Below, piece after piece: positions 18,201-25,980 of a stretch of 56,626 bases of DNA. The notes under the pieces are model-generated. The model saw only the letters and a program-made list of their open reading frames with translations, was not told the origin of the DNA and searched no databases. Position 1 is the stretch's first letter; each line of letters starts with the position of its first letter. This DNA comes from DAOUET01 sp034430155 (GTDB lineage Bacteria; Chloroflexota; Anaerolineae; Anaerolineales; UBA4823), in contig DAOUET010000182.1 in the NCBI GenBank assembly GCA_034430155.1, positions 1 to 56,626 of the forward strand, given 5' to 3'. A program made the position numbers and the translations under genes.

Positions 18201-18956
18201 GAATCTTTGGGTGAGGCGGTAAATGATCCAGCCAGCTGGGCTCAAGCAGCTGAGAAAGCTGGTGCAGATCTATTGTTGCTTAAACTGACAGTGACTGATG
18301 AGGCTGGTGACCAGATAACGCCCCAGAAAGCTGTAAGCGCGGTCAAATCGGTTCTTGGAGCTAGTGGCTTGCCTCTGGTCGTCTTTGGTCCGGGCCAGGC
18401 CGACGTCGATAACACCCTTCTGGTGCCGATCGCAGAGACTTTCAAAGGTGAGCGTCTTTTATTGGGTATCTGCGAAGATAAGAATTATCGCACCATCGTG
18501 GCGGCTGCCATGGCCAACGGCCATTTGGTGGACGCCCGTACAGCCATGGACGTGAATCTAGCCAAACAATTGAATATTTTGATCAGTGATATGGGTCTAC
18601 CCCTGGATCGTATTATCATGGATCCGACTACAGGTGCATTGGGATATGGATTCGAGTATGGCTACTCGGTAATGGAACGGCTACGCTTAGCCGCTTTGCA
18701 AGGTGACAGTATGACCCAATTCCCAATGTTAGTCACACCCGGCGAAGAATGCTGGAAAGCGAAGGAATCGAAAGTCGGTGAAGGGGTTCCCTCAGCCTGG
18801 GGTGATTGGAAAGATCGCGCCATTACATGGGAAACGCTCACAGCCGTAATGCTGGTGGAATCCGGTGCCGATATCTTGGTATTGCGCCATCCAGAGAGCG
18901 TAATGCGCACGCGCGCAGCGATAAACGACCTAATGGCTGTCCTCCAGACAGCATGA
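15225..18956 (+). CDS. Acetyl-CoA synthase fused to corrinoid iron-sulfur protein small subunit (AcsB-AcsD)
   Basis: One unbroken 1243-codon frame. Residues 1 to about 740 are bacterial-type AcsB, including the N-terminal CODH-contacting domain absent from archaeal CdhC. The A-cluster ligands are complete: C535, C538, C547, C557 and the CGC at 624-626, with the same spacing (89) as the Moorella enzyme. Residues about 745-910 are a low-complexity Glu/Ala/Pro-rich linker with one helical stretch (AERAVIILRRALMAAL). Residues about 915-1243 match AcsD (REITLGATSEEGGTRTKKV, HFEG, DPTTGALGYGFEYGYSVMER, LRHPESV). No separate acsD is seen in the window. The fusion would tether the methyl donor partner to the site of C-C bond formation. 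GAGGAG ribosome site. Assignment of both halves is secure. Confidence 0.96.
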   Translation: MSRYIATRAIRGANALVTEAEFMLNEAIKEKGTDAPVAFPNTAYFLPVILGMTGKKVETLGQLEPAMKHARMMLHPSPSANNWTPYLGETLDSGMATLIAAEVIEAVRFIYGLQPEPMPGLELAGGTSYSEMGGAQDGHLNGPIDDIQLRSWGIQLVDGRMPGFAAIVGAAKSNEVAVQIVRELQKRNILTFLSGNVNGRSIIHQLMEEGVELGYDTYTIPFGTDTISAIYALGFATRSALTFGGLKPGQARDILLYNKGRVFAFVLALGEIDDLKYAAAAGAINFGFPVITDTVVPEILPTGVTTYEHVVSMPFNEIEGEDDLERAERLVQKCIEVRGVKVRLAEVPVPVPYGSAFEGEVVRKADMRVEFGGKYSRCFEFLHMVPLDEVVDGKVEVVGPGFDDIPEQGHMDVGFVVKVAGRQMQADFEPVLERQIHYFVNGASGIQHIGQRDIAWIRISKNAVDKGFNLEHFGKILHARFHADFGAIVDKVEVTIFTDPDEIKDWLAKARQAYDFRNKRLADLTDTAVDEFYSCTLCQSFAPNHVCIVSPERLGLCGAYNWLDCKASYNINPTGPNQPIKLGKLIDATKGYWTGTIDYAKIGSHGVVDKVSMYSIMENPMTACGCFECIVMLIPEVNGVMVVSREDTSMTPAGMTFSTLAGMAGGGVQTPGVMGVGKFYLLSPKFISADGGFKRVVWMSSILKETMSAELQAVAEREGIPDLIDRIADERAVSDVAQLEKLLKENNHPALEMGPMQAEPGAEEALEVELEAEAEPEEEQVIAQAEAVVEVALTKEVSEGVKPSPPETKTPVHPVAEPVASQGAAAPPEKAAVPAAKVPPSDGAEADRAERAVIILRRALMAALAELGGVDLSELQIPVVPTVPGMVTPPPVEAPPPTPEPLIEKVVELKPDRPWIDVHTKTEIVKEKWSGAVREITLGATSEEGGTRTKKVIVGGETAMPYMHFEGSLPHPPVIAIEIKNRKPDDWSPLLLESLGEAVNDPASWAQAAEKAGADLLLLKLTVTDEAGDQITPQKAVSAVKSVLGASGLPLVVFGPGQADVDNTLLVPIAETFKGERLLLGICEDKNYRTIVAAAMANGHLVDARTAMDVNLAKQLNILISDMGLPLDRIIMDPTTGALGYGFEYGYSVMERLRLAALQGDSMTQFPMLVTPGEECWKAKESKVGEGVPSAWGDWKDRAITWETLTAVMLVESGADILVLRHPESVMRTRAAINDLMAVLQTA

Positions 18957-18971
18957 AGATTAACCGAAAAA

Positions 18972-19007
18972 AACCCATACGGGAACTTACCAGATCCCGT
19001 ATGGGTT
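18972..19007 (+). other. Intra-operon hairpin between acsB-acsD and acsC
   Basis: A perfect 13-bp stem, AACCCATACGGGA (18972-18984) with TCCCGTATGGGTT (18995-19007), and a 10-base loop. On the plus strand no T-tract follows; on the minus strand TTTTTTCGG does. It may stabilise or process the operon mRNA, or attenuate acsC. Confidence 0.7.
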
Positions 19008-19031
19008 AATGGATATCACGGAGAAGCGATT

Positions 19032-20375
19032 ATGGCACTATCTGGCATTCAGATTTATAAGATGCTACCCCAGACCAACTGTAAAGACTGCGGCTTTCCC
19101 ACCTGCCTGGCATTTGCCATGAAGCTGGCTGCCAAGCAAGTTGAGCTGGCTGCTTGCCCGCATGTCAGTGAGGAAGCCCAAGCCAAGCTGTCGGAAGCAG
19201 CTACCCCCCCGGTTCGCCCGATCACCCTCAAATCGAATGGATTCGAGCTGAAAGCTGGAAGCGAGGTGGTACTCTTCCGCCATGAAAAGACCTTCTATAA
19301 CCGCCCTGGCTTTTTTTTGAGGGTATATGACAATGAACCCCTCGATACCATTAAAGCGAAAGTAAGCGCCGCCGACAGTTACGAAGTGGATTACGTTGGC
19401 ATCGGTCTCAATATGAGCGGGTTTGCCGTGCAAGCTTCTGGCGGTGATTTCACAGCAGCACTTGCGGCTGTGCGCCAGGTTAGCCACCGCCCCCTCATCT
19501 TGATTGGTGACCCCGATACGCTCAAAGCCGGGTTTACCGAGATCGGCGAAGGAGAGACTATACTGCTCTGCCATGCCAATGCCGTTAACTGGAAAGTCAT
19601 GGCCGCGCTGGCTAAAGAACACGGCGCTGTTTTAGCGGTGCAAGCTGGCTCTTTAGACGAAATGGTTGACCTTGCCACCAAAGTGAAAAATGCGGGTGTC
19701 GAGGACATCGTGCTTTCACCGGAGCAGCGTAGCTTGCATGGTACTCTAACTGCTAATACCATCATCAGGCGCCTGGCACTCAAAAAAACATTCCGGCCTT
19801 TAGGTTATCCCATCATCAGTTTCCCTGGTGATGCAAGCGACCCGGCTAAAGAGGTGATATTTGCTGCACAAGCGATCGGAAAATATAGCAGCTTCATTGT
19901 CCTCGATCATTTCAATCCCGCAACAATTTACCCGCTTTTGGTCTTGCGCCAGAACATTTTTACCGATCCCCAAAAGCCGATTCAAGTTCAACCTGATCTC
20001 TACGAGATCAACAAGCCAGGCCCGGAAGACCCGGTCTTGGTTACCACGAACTTCAGCATTACATACTTTAGTGTTGCCAACGAAGTCGAAGGATCGGGCC
20101 TCCCAGCCTGGTTGTTGGTCACCGACGCGGAAGGTATGAGCGTTTTGACAGCCTGGGCAGCAGGTAAATTCGATTCCGAACGGATTGCCAAGGCGGTTAA
20201 AACATTTAATGTAGCAGACAAAGTCACCCGCAAGCGCCTGGTCCTGCCAGGTCACGTTGCGGTGCTTTCCGGCGAGCTCGAGGAAGAGCTTCCCGGTTGG
20301 GAGATTCGAGTCGGACCACGCGAGGCTATAGACTTACCAACTTTCATGAAGCAAGTGCTTTCCTTACCAGTATAA
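19032..20375 (+). CDS. acsC: Corrinoid iron-sulfur protein large (gamma) subunit
   Basis: Carries the 4Fe-4S cluster and, with AcsD, the corrinoid that shuttles the methyl group from AcsE to ACS. 447 residues, normal length. The N-terminal cluster motif is C17-x2-C20-x4-C25-x16-C42, exactly the CFeSP pattern. A TIM-barrel and a C-terminal corrinoid-binding domain follow. The ribosome site GGAG lies about 10 bases upstream. Its usual partner AcsD is encoded as the C-terminal domain of the previous gene, so the CFeSP heterodimer would here be attached to ACS. Confidence 0.95.
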   Translation: MALSGIQIYKMLPQTNCKDCGFPTCLAFAMKLAAKQVELAACPHVSEEAQAKLSEAATPPVRPITLKSNGFELKAGSEVVLFRHEKTFYNRPGFFLRVYDNEPLDTIKAKVSAADSYEVDYVGIGLNMSGFAVQASGGDFTAALAAVRQVSHRPLILIGDPDTLKAGFTEIGEGETILLCHANAVNWKVMAALAKEHGAVLAVQAGSLDEMVDLATKVKNAGVEDIVLSPEQRSLHGTLTANTIIRRLALKKTFRPLGYPIISFPGDASDPAKEVIFAAQAIGKYSSFIVLDHFNPATIYPLLVLRQNIFTDPQKPIQVQPDLYEINKPGPEDPVLVTTNFSITYFSVANEVEGSGLPAWLLVTDAEGMSVLTAWAAGKFDSERIAKAVKTFNVADKVTRKRLVLPGHVAVLSGELEEELPGWEIRVGPREAIDLPTFMKQVLSLPV

Positions 20376-20491
20376 TTATCATCGCTAAGGTTCGCGCCTC
20401 ATCCTGCATAGTTTAACCAAGAGCCTTCTGAAAGTCTCAGCGATATATTATCTGGCGAGTTTCTGGTTCTCCCACCCTCAAGTCACCACCT

Positions 20492-22432
20492 ATGGCAGAA
20501 CATCTCGTAAAATTCGATACCGTATCCGAACCTATCAGTGTTCAAACGGGTATTCTGCTTTCTGAGGCTGCCCATCTTGCCGGCGTGGAACTCTTGCAGC
20601 CCTGTGGTGGTCAAGGGCGCTGTGGACGTTGCGCCCTCCAGGTGACTTCTGGGACAGTACGCCGTCGTAGCACCCTGCGTCTTTCCCAAGAAGATATCGC
20701 CAGCGGTTACGCTCTCGCCTGCCAATCGGTTATCGAAGGGGATATTTCCGTCTCCGTACCGCCCCAAGAAAAAATTGAGAGATTGCTCACCAGCGATCGC
20801 ACAGTTGCCGAGGTAACCGTACCGGTGGGGTACAACTTTCAGCTCGATCAAGATATTCAACGCCATATTCTCAGCATGTCGCCTCCCGACATGAGTGACC
20901 AAACCGATGACTGGAGCCGCTTGCAAACCGCCATCCGACAGCAAACCAGCATCGAGAATCCTCAAATTCCCCTCTCGTTGCTGAAGCGCATCGCCAATGT
21001 ATTACGCCAGGGCGATTGGAAAGTGACCGCGATCTTCGATTCCCATTCTTGGGATTGTCCAGACTGCCCACCACGGTTAATTGATATACGTGCAGGTCAC
21101 GAGCAACCCACAGATCCATTGTGGGGAGCTGCAATAGACATCGGCACCACCACAGTCACGATTTGGTTGGTAGATCTGATCTCTGGGGAGGTACGCGCCC
21201 AGGTTGCTGAATATAACCAGCAGATTTCTCGAGGAGAGGATGTAGTATCTCGCATCATCTACGCCAGTAAGAATAGCGGCGACGAGCAAATGCGTTCCCT
21301 GGTATTAGAAACGATTAATAAGTTGCTTGATCTGGCCTGTAAACGCATAAAATCAGATCCGCCGGTTACCCCAAGCCAGATTGTTAAAGCCACGATCGTG
21401 GGAAATAGCACTATGATCCACCTCCTTTTGGGTGTTCCCGCCGAAAACATCCGGCTGATGCCCTTTGTGACAGGAGTGAACCAGGTACCCACCCTGACAG
21501 CTGATACGGTTGGATTGAACATAACTCCGGCAGCAACGGTAGATTGTCTACCAGGTGTGGCCAGTTACGTCGGCGCAGATATCACCGCGGGAGTGCTCTC
21601 CTCAGGTATGGATGATAACGACCAGGTGACCCTCTTTATGGATGTGGGCACCAACGGGGAAATTGTGCTAGGGTCAAGCGAATGGCTGGCTACTTGCGCT
21701 TGTTCAGCTGGACCTGCTTTCGAGGGTGCAGGTGTGCAATTTGGCATGCGCGCTACCAAAGGAGCAATTGAAGAAGTCTGGATAAACAACACAACTTTTG
21801 AGCCTACCTTCCGGGTAATTGGCAAGGTTAAACCTCGCGGTCTGTGTGGCAGCGGGCTGATCTCTTTACTTGCTGAGATGTTTCTTACCGGCGTTGTTGA
21901 CAAAGGCGGGAACTTCAACACCGCTCTAAACACAACCCGCATCCGCCAGGGCGAACACGGGGGGGAATATGTTATTGCCTGGAGTGAGCAGAGTGGAAAC
22001 GGCCGCGATATTGCCATTACCCATGTGGATGTAGATAACCTGCTGCGTGCCAAAGCTGCCATCTACGCCGGATTTACTGTCCTGGCAGATAGTGTCGGGA
22101 TTCCATTAGATTGGGTGGAGCAGGTTCTAATTGGAGGTTCGTTTGGCAAATATATCAACGTTGAAAAAGCTATAGATATCGGTTTGCTCCCCGACATGCC
22201 TTGGGAAAGATATAAATTCCTCGGCAATACAGCCGTTCGCGGCGCTTATTATGCCCTATTAAATAAACAAGCACGCGCACACGTCAAAGATATCGCTTCC
22301 CGCATGACTTATATCGAATTATCAGCCGATAACACATTTTATGAAGCGTTTATGTCAGCGCTGTTTCTACCTCACACAGACCTTTCACGTTTTCCCAGCA
22401 TCGAGGCAGAGATGGCGAATAAACAAGATTGA
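20492..22432 (+). CDS. acsV: Reductive activator of the corrinoid iron-sulfur protein (RACo/AcsV-like)
   Basis: ATP-dependent re-reduction of Co(II) in the corrinoid protein after accidental oxidation. 646 residues: an N-terminal plant-type 2Fe-2S domain with C38, C44, C47 and C77, a linker, then an ASKHA-type ATPase domain with the phosphate loops DIGTTTVTIWLVD (about 216-228), DVGTNGEI and GGSFGKY (about 548-554). This architecture is that of RACo. It lies between acsC and acsE, overlapping the region just before the acsE start. Confidence 0.93.
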   Translation: MAEHLVKFDTVSEPISVQTGILLSEAAHLAGVELLQPCGGQGRCGRCALQVTSGTVRRRSTLRLSQEDIASGYALACQSVIEGDISVSVPPQEKIERLLTSDRTVAEVTVPVGYNFQLDQDIQRHILSMSPPDMSDQTDDWSRLQTAIRQQTSIENPQIPLSLLKRIANVLRQGDWKVTAIFDSHSWDCPDCPPRLIDIRAGHEQPTDPLWGAAIDIGTTTVTIWLVDLISGEVRAQVAEYNQQISRGEDVVSRIIYASKNSGDEQMRSLVLETINKLLDLACKRIKSDPPVTPSQIVKATIVGNSTMIHLLLGVPAENIRLMPFVTGVNQVPTLTADTVGLNITPAATVDCLPGVASYVGADITAGVLSSGMDDNDQVTLFMDVGTNGEIVLGSSEWLATCACSAGPAFEGAGVQFGMRATKGAIEEVWINNTTFEPTFRVIGKVKPRGLCGSGLISLLAEMFLTGVVDKGGNFNTALNTTRIRQGEHGGEYVIAWSEQSGNGRDIAITHVDVDNLLRAKAAIYAGFTVLADSVGIPLDWVEQVLIGGSFGKYINVEKAIDIGLLPDMPWERYKFLGNTAVRGAYYALLNKQARAHVKDIASRMTYIELSADNTFYEAFMSALFLPHTDLSRFPSIEAEMANKQD

Positions 22433-22449
22433 ACGGGAGGTTTGTTACG

Positions 22450-23373
22450 ATGTACATAATTGGCGAAAATATCCACATCATCTCTGATAAAGTCAAGGCC
22501 GCTCTCAAAGAAAAGGACGCTAAGTTCTTTCAAGATTTGGCTGCCAGCCAGGTTGAAGCTGGCGCCCAGGCCCTCGACCTAAATCTAGGGCCGCGCAAAA
22601 AGGACTGGGAAGAAATTTTCCCCTGGATGGTTGAGACCGTCGAAGCGGTTGTAGATGTCCCCCTCAGTTTCGACAGTACCAACTTGAATGGCATCGAAGC
22701 TGGCTTAAAAAAGGTCACTAAAGCCCAGGCAATCATTAACTCCACTTCCGCCGAACCAGAGCGATTGGAAAAGGTGCCTCTTCTCGCAAAGGAATACGAC
22801 ACACGCTTGATTGCCTTGACCATGGGCAAGAGTGGCATCCCGGTCGGAGCTGATGACCGGGTAAACATCGCTTTGGAAACGTTGATCCCACGCATGCTCG
22901 AGATTGACTATCCTATGGAGAATCTCATCATCGATCCTCTGGTGCTGACTGTCTCCGGTTGTCAGGAATACTGCCCCCATCTGATCGAGGCTGTCCGCAC
23001 ATTAGAATACGCCTGGGATCCACCTCCCGCGATTTCTGTCGGCCTCTCCAACGTTTCTAATGCGGTTCCTCACGAAAACCGCCCCCTTATCAACCGCGTC
23101 TACTGCGCCATGCTGATGGCTGTGGGTCTGAAAATGATGATTGCCGACCCATTCGATAACAAGTTGAAGGAAACCATAGCTGTCATCGAAAATCGCGATG
23201 ATAGCACTCCATTGAATCGCCTTTACCTCAAAATTGCTGACCACATTGCAGCTATGGAGGAACCCTCCATTGAGGACGTCGATACCAGCGACCCCGAACA
23301 AATGGAAATTTGGAAGACCGTCCAAATATTGCTGAATAAAGTAATTTATGCTGACTCATATTTACAGCAGTGA
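22450..23373 (+). CDS. acsE: Methyltetrahydrofolate:corrinoid iron-sulfur protein methyltransferase
   Basis: Moves the N5-methyl group of methyl-THF onto the cobalt of CFeSP, joining the methyl and carbonyl branches. The 307-residue pterin-binding TIM barrel has IGENIHIIS at the N-terminus, AGAQALDLNLGPR (about 43-55), SFDSTN, and LSNVSNAVP (about 204-212), all typical of AcsE/MeTr. ATG 22450 is chosen because GGGAGG is 9 bases upstream; a TTG in the preceding gene's stop region would add seven residues. Followed by a hairpin and malic enzyme. Confidence 0.95.
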   Translation: MYIIGENIHIISDKVKAALKEKDAKFFQDLAASQVEAGAQALDLNLGPRKKDWEEIFPWMVETVEAVVDVPLSFDSTNLNGIEAGLKKVTKAQAIINSTSAEPERLEKVPLLAKEYDTRLIALTMGKSGIPVGADDRVNIALETLIPRMLEIDYPMENLIIDPLVLTVSGCQEYCPHLIEAVRTLEYAWDPPPAISVGLSNVSNAVPHENRPLINRVYCAMLMAVGLKMMIADPFDNKLKETIAVIENRDDSTPLNRLYLKIADHIAAMEEPSIEDVDTSDPEQMEIWKTVQILLNKVIYADSYLQQ

Positions 23374-23378
23374 TTATT

Positions 23379-23406
23379 AGGAAGTGACTAAATTCGGTCA
23401 CTTCCT
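23379..23406 (+). other. Intergenic hairpin after acsE
   Basis: A 10-bp perfect stem, AGGAAGTGAC (23379-23388) with GTCACTTCCT (23397-23406), and an 8-base loop. There is no T-tract. It lies between acsE and the malic enzyme ribosome site, so it may set mRNA stability or partial termination. Confidence 0.6.
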
Positions 23407-23424
23407 GCGTTTAGGAGAGCAATT

Positions 23425-24786
23425 ATGTTGAAAGCACAACAACCCATCAACATCGAAGAGCTTCTTGCTAAAGCCAAAAAACCTTCAGCAGACGCCATGA
23501 AACTGCATCCTTTTTATCGGGGAAAAATCGAGACGACCCTAAAATGCGCCGTTCGAAGTTTCAATGACTTTGCTATCTGGTATACCCCTGGGGTAGCCGC
23601 GCCTTGCCGCGCCATCGCTGAAGACCCCGAAAAGGTTTATGAATATACCAACAAATGGAACACTGTGGCAGTTGTCAGTGACGGTACCCGCGTTTTAGGT
23701 TTGGGCGATATCGGACCAAAAGCCGGTCTCCCGGTTATGGAAGGAAAGGCGCTGCTCTATAAATATCTCGGAGGCGTGGACGGCGTTCCGATCATGTTGG
23801 ATACCAAAGATCCCGACCAAATTATAAATACCGTTCTGATGCTGCAGCCAGGTTTTGGCGGGGTTAACTTAGAAGATATATCCCAACCCAAATGCTTCCG
23901 CATCCTAGATACCTTGCGCGAAAAAGCGGAGATTCCCATATGGCATGACGACCAGCAGGGTACTGCCACGGTGACATTGGCCGGTCTGATTAACGCTCTA
24001 AAAGTAGTTGGAAAAAAGATGAGCGAAGTCCGCATCAGCTTTATTGGCACTGGAGCTGCCAACGTGGCTTGTTCGCGCTTGATCTTTGGGTGGGGAGCAG
24101 AACCAGCCAAATGCATGATGGTGGATAGCAAAGGCATTCTTGGCATGCATCGCAAAGATCTCGAACTGCGCAAGGCAGAATACGTCGACAAATGGAGCCT
24201 GTGCCAGACCACCAACCAGGAAGGTCGCCAGGGTGGTATCCTCGAGGCTATGAAAGGAGCTGATGTGGTCATTGCCCTCTCACGCTCTGGTCCTGGCGTT
24301 ATCCTTCCAGAGTGGGTTGAGTCAATGAACAAAGATGCCATCCTCTTCGCTTGCGCTAACCCCGTTCCAGAAATCTGGCCTTGGGAGGCGAAAGAGGCTG
24401 GAGCCCGTGTGATCGCCACCGGTCGATCAGACTTTCCTAACCAGGTTAATAATTCTCTGGGATTCCCTGGAATCTTCCGTGGCACACTCGATGTTCGGGC
24501 TCGTACCATTACCGACGAGATGTGCTTTGCCGCTGCTAAAGCCTTGGCTGATCATATTGATGACCAGCTCGATGAAGAACACATCCTTCCAAACATGGAT
24601 GATTGGGAGGTTTTTCCCCATGAGGCCGTAGCAGTCGCCATGAAAGCCCAAGAACAAGGTGTCGCTCGAATCGAAATGAGCTCCGAAGAAATTCTTGGCA
24701 AGGCTCGAGCCATTATTAAACGCTCTCGCGATCTTACTAAGAATATGATGGAGCAAGGCTACATCCTCGAAGCGCCTTCGGACTAA
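23425..24786 (+). CDS. NAD(P)-dependent malic enzyme (decarboxylating)
   Basis: Interconverts malate and pyruvate plus CO2 with NAD(P). 453 residues, the short bacterial type without a phosphotransacetylase domain. Signatures are the tyrosine region IWYTPGVAAPC (about 50-60), VSDGTRVLGLGDIGP, DDQQGTATVTLAG (about 175-187), a Rossmann FIGTGAANVA, and NPVPEI. TTAGGAGAG precedes the start. Its position right after acsE suggests use of pyruvate or reductant next to the acetyl-CoA pathway, which is inference from context. Confidence 0.92.
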   Translation: MLKAQQPINIEELLAKAKKPSADAMKLHPFYRGKIETTLKCAVRSFNDFAIWYTPGVAAPCRAIAEDPEKVYEYTNKWNTVAVVSDGTRVLGLGDIGPKAGLPVMEGKALLYKYLGGVDGVPIMLDTKDPDQIINTVLMLQPGFGGVNLEDISQPKCFRILDTLREKAEIPIWHDDQQGTATVTLAGLINALKVVGKKMSEVRISFIGTGAANVACSRLIFGWGAEPAKCMMVDSKGILGMHRKDLELRKAEYVDKWSLCQTTNQEGRQGGILEAMKGADVVIALSRSGPGVILPEWVESMNKDAILFACANPVPEIWPWEAKEAGARVIATGRSDFPNQVNNSLGFPGIFRGTLDVRARTITDEMCFAAAKALADHIDDQLDEEHILPNMDDWEVFPHEAVAVAMKAQEQGVARIEMSSEEILGKARAIIKRSRDLTKNMMEQGYILEAPSD

Positions 24787-24914
24787 TCATCAGGCTAGTC
24801 CACACACCCATAGGATTTACCGTGTAAGATGATGTAAGCATAAAATGAGCACGGATCGCTTTTTTCTCTCTCTGGCTTATAAGAATAGCCCAAAGAAACC
24901 CGACGAGGTGAATT

Positions 24915-25820
24915 ATGTATGACTTAATCGTTGTTGGCGGAGGTCCTGCAGGGCTCACCGCAACCATCTATGCCATTCGTAAACGTCTCAACGTCTTGCT
25001 GGTCTCGAAGGACCTGGGTGGCAAAACCAATTATCGCTTAGCTCTACCTTGGATCGAAGATTATCAAGTTATTCGAGGACTCGAGGTCGTCAATAAATTC
25101 CGCAGCGAACTGGAATACCTGAAATTTGCTCGCCATATGGAACCGGTTGAAAAAGTAACCCGACAGGGTGACAGTTTTGTAGTCCATACCAAGGGCGGTG
25201 GAGAATTGCCTACCAGAGCTGTTATTATCGCAACCGGTGCAAAACAGAAACGCCTGGCCGTGCCGGGTGAAAAAGAATTCATCATGCGAGGGCTTTGCTA
25301 TTCTGCCCTAAGCTACGCGCCACTCTTTATCGATAAAAAGACAGTCGTTATCGGCGAAGGCGATCTGGCTTTGCGCTCGGCAGCTGAACTGGCCACAGTG
25401 GCTAAACATGTTCACCTGGTAGGCGCCAGCACCGAGGCGCTTGCCTCGCCGTTAGGCAAGAAACTATCAGGCGCCAATAATGTCACCGTCCTGACCGGTT
25501 ACAGGGTAGTAGAGGTACAGGGCAATGGGTTTGCTGAACGTATCATTGTAAAAGATCCTCAAGGCAAGGAAACCAAGATCGACGCCGAAGGCACTTTTGT
25601 CGAGATGGGCCTATTGCCTAACTCCCAAATGGTAGCTGGACTGGTCGATTTGGATCAAAAAAACCGTATCAAGGTCGATTGTTATGCTCGCACCAGTCTC
25701 CCTGGCATTTTCGCAGCTGGCGATGTCACTGACAGCTTCGCTGAACAGGTATTGGTGGCGGTGGGCGATGGCGCCAAAGCCGCCTTGAGCGCCTATGAAT
25801 ACCTACTGCCGGTTTTGTAA
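24915..25820 (+). CDS. Thioredoxin-reductase-like FAD/NAD(P) oxidoreductase lacking the redox CxxC
   Basis: 301 residues with the two-dinucleotide fold of low-Mr thioredoxin reductases. The FAD site is GGGPAGLTATIYA (about 8-20), then ATGAKQKRL, a second nucleotide region VVIGEGDLALRSAAE, and AAGDVTD near the C-terminus. At the place of the family redox pair (YCATC) it has YSALS, so both active-site cysteines are serine. It therefore cannot be a normal thioredoxin reductase; an NAD(P)H:ferredoxin or electron-delivery role near CODH/ACS is possible. ATG follows a GAGGTG ribosome site. Confidence 0.85.
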   Translation: MYDLIVVGGGPAGLTATIYAIRKRLNVLLVSKDLGGKTNYRLALPWIEDYQVIRGLEVVNKFRSELEYLKFARHMEPVEKVTRQGDSFVVHTKGGGELPTRAVIIATGAKQKRLAVPGEKEFIMRGLCYSALSYAPLFIDKKTVVIGEGDLALRSAAELATVAKHVHLVGASTEALASPLGKKLSGANNVTVLTGYRVVEVQGNGFAERIIVKDPQGKETKIDAEGTFVEMGLLPNSQMVAGLVDLDQKNRIKVDCYARTSLPGIFAAGDVTDSFAEQVLVAVGDGAKAALSAYEYLLPVL

Positions 25821-25846
25821 ACATCCCCACTTAAAGGGCGATTTCC

Positions 25847-25883
25847 AGGGGTTTCGTGGAAAGAAAATGCCCACGAAACCCCT
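25847..25883 (+). terminator. Strong hairpin after the flavoprotein gene (terminator-like, no T-tract)
   Basis: A perfect 13-bp stem, AGGGGTTTCGTGG (25847-25859) with CCACGAAACCCCT (25871-25883), loop 11 bases. The following TGTCCGTT lacks a T-run, so it may act as an mRNA 3'-end stabiliser rather than a true terminator. Confidence 0.5.
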
Positions 25884-25980
25884 TGTCCGTTAAACTATGG
25901 CGCAATGGCAGTAAAAAATATGATTTTTGTCCATTACGTGGGTTTTGATCTCGAGTTACCTTTATTATGATTGGAGAACG

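Noticed and set aside
23757..24509. A 250-codon minus-strand frame inside malic enzyme
   Set aside because: Antisense to conserved catalytic motifs; Arg/Ser-rich product typical of shadow frames.
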